From: Lachnospiraceae bacterium
Lineage (GTDB): Bacteria > Bacillota > Clostridia > Lachnospirales > Lachnospiraceae
Assembly (NCBI GenBank): GCA_003520205.1
Contig: DOVG01000208.1
Location: 1-5,382 of the forward strand
DNA: 5,382 nt
Direction: 5' to 3'
Both the position numbers and the translations under genes were made by a program. The notes beneath the pieces were generated by a model. It worked only from the letters and a program-made list of their open reading frames with translations. It searched no databases and had not been told where the DNA came from. Positions 4,444 to 5,382 of this stretch are shown in pieces; the first letter of the stretch is position 1; each line of letters starts with the position of its first letter.

Positions 4444-5382
4444 TTATTCTCCACTTTCCTCCCCACTTTGCTCCACTTTTTTCAATTTTTTTAATTTTAT
4501 CTTATTATAATTGTATACAAGAATCATTATCCCCACTATTACACACCCCGCAGCCACAACCTGGCTGACCTTGAGTGGGCCTATCATAAGTGAATCTGTA
4601 CGAATTCCCTCTATTATAAATCTTCCTATCCCGTAACCTATTATATAATAGGTAAAGATTTCTCCATCAAATCTTTTTTTCTTTCTGAAAATAAATATAA
4701 GAATCAGGAGCAGCAGATTCCAGAGTCCTTCATATAAGAAGGTCGGGTGTACTGTTATACAGGAAACTCCATTTATAACCTCCTGATGAGCCAGCATCTC
4801 ATCTGTTACTATTCCGGACGATGTAAGATACTGCATAAAGTTCTTACTATAATACTCGACAGGAATTCCCATCCGGAATATACCATCTGTATATCTTCCG
4901 AATACTTCTCTGTTAAAGAAATTGCCCCATCTACCCATTATCTGTCCGATAAGAATTCCCATAGTAATGGTATCCAGCACTAACGAAAAACGGATTTTCT
5001 TATATCTTGCAAAAAAAACAATACTAATGGCTCCGGCAATAAGTCCACCATATATAGCCAGCCCACCGTTTCGGATATTTATCATATCCCTGATAACCGC
5101 ACCAGCACTTTTCCCTGGCGAAACAAATTCCTTAAGATTAAATAATATATAATATATCCTGGCTCCAAGTATCGAAGGAACCACCAGTGTCAAAAGCAGA
5201 TCCATATAGTCTTCCGGATTTTGTCCTGTTCTTTTTGCTTCGAGTGTCGATATATAATATGCAAATATAAATCCCAGCATTATGATAATGCCATAGAATT
5301 TTATCTCGAAGCCAAAAAGGGATATTCCAGATAAAACATTTTTAAAAAAAATACCGAGTCCAGGAAAATAGATTCCTTTCAT
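4444..5382 (-). CDS. lgt: Prolipoprotein diacylglyceryl transferase Lgt
   Basis: The 312-residue polytopic membrane enzyme transfers diacylglycerol from phosphatidylglycerol to the lipobox cysteine of prolipoproteins, the first step of lipoprotein maturation. The family signature GRWGNFFNREVFG (150-162) includes the essential Arg151, and HPTFLYEGLWN (212-222) is a second family block. R254 and E258 in GYGIGRFIIEGIR (249-261) fit the conserved C-terminal Arg/Glu pair. NGGLAIYGGLIAG (105-117) has Tyr111 where E. coli-type enzymes have His; this Tyr variant occurs in other Firmicutes. Several hydrophobic segments (about 27-45, 60-80, 106-125, 137-150, 220-232, 243-260, 272-291) fit the seven-helix topology. 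The C-terminus is basic, then acidic (about 294-312). The ATG is the last base triplet of the window, so the coding region is complete but its SD is not visible. It ends with tandem TAA-TAA and its own terminator, so it is probably outside the dcw operon. Confidence 0.97.
   Translation of the reverse strand: MKGIYFPGLGIFFKNVLSGISLFGFEIKFYGIIIMLGFIFAYYISTLEAKRTGQNPEDYMDLLLTLVVPSILGARIYYILFNLKEFVSPGKSAGAVIRDMINIRNGGLAIYGGLIAGAISIVFFARYKKIRFSLVLDTITMGILIGQIMGRWGNFFNREVFGRYTDGIFRMGIPVEYYSKNFMQYLTSSGIVTDEMLAHQEVINGVSCITVHPTFLYEGLWNLLLLILIFIFRKKKRFDGEIFTYYIIGYGIGRFIIEGIRTDSLMIGPLKVSQVVAAGCVIVGIMILVYNYNKIKLKKLKKVEQSGEESGE

Noticed and set aside
5047..5052. Loss of an essential histidine in Lgt (Tyr111 in the GGLAIYGG segment)
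   Set aside because: Tyr at this place is a known natural variant in Firmicute Lgt sequences, and all other key motifs are intact, so this is not evidence of inactivation.
77..5152. Several plus-strand reading frames of 60-90 codons and short alternative minus-strand frames inside the main genes
   Set aside because: They lie opposite or out of frame with well-supported conserved genes, have no convincing ribosome binding sites, and their translations look like shadow sequence (Ser/Ile/Leu/Phe-rich) without domains.

Overview
The window holds the 5' part of a division and cell wall (dcw) cluster from a low-GC Gram-positive bacterium, with an unlinked lipoprotein-maturation gene upstream. Every supported gene lies on the minus strand, so transcription runs from high to low coordinates. 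Gene order (mraZ, rsmH, an ftsL-like gene, a class B penicillin-binding protein gene), AT-rich sequence, strong AGGAGG-type ribosome binding sites and protein style point to Bacillota, class Clostridia, most likely Lachnospiraceae. The family assignment is inference; no 16S rRNA or other marker is present.

Layout in transcription order: lgt (5382-4444) is complete and starts exactly at the window edge. It is followed by an intrinsic terminator (about 4381-4331), which separates it from the dcw operon. The 312-base gap 4443-4132 also carries a predicted promoter (4296-4268), AAGTGG repeats that look like MraZ operators (4260-4241, and a third at 4220-4210), and three tandem DnaA-box-like nonamers (4211-4183). 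Then come mraZ (4131-3685, GTG start), rsmH (3674-2742), the ftsL-like gene (2709-2236) and the ftsI-type PBP gene (2194-134). The next gene of the cluster begins at base 11 and leaves the window after three codons. Short gaps (10, 32 and 41 nt) and a stop codon overlapping a Shine-Dalgarno site between mraZ and rsmH support a single operon.

The genes fit together as follows. MraZ is the cluster's DNA-binding regulator. RsmH methylates 16S rRNA. The FtsL-like protein is a bitopic divisome component, and the PBP is the septal peptidoglycan transpeptidase that would act with it. Lgt is an independent housekeeping membrane enzyme.

The coding content is ordinary. The unusual material is between genes. 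(1) The 122-nt junction after the PBP gene carries a GC-rich (about 56%), strongly foldable segment bounded by an 18-bp direct repeat with one mismatch, repeated exactly 102 bp apart. It looks like an inserted or structured RNA element placed just before the next gene's ribosome binding site. (2) The mraZ leader combines putative MraZ operators with tandem DnaA-box-like sites, suggesting, but not proving, a link between replication initiation and division gene expression. (3) A 9-bp hairpin between ftsL and ftsI has an alternative pairing that would cover the ftsI ribosome binding site. I saw no tRNA, rRNA, CRISPR array, complete mobile element or plus-strand gene.
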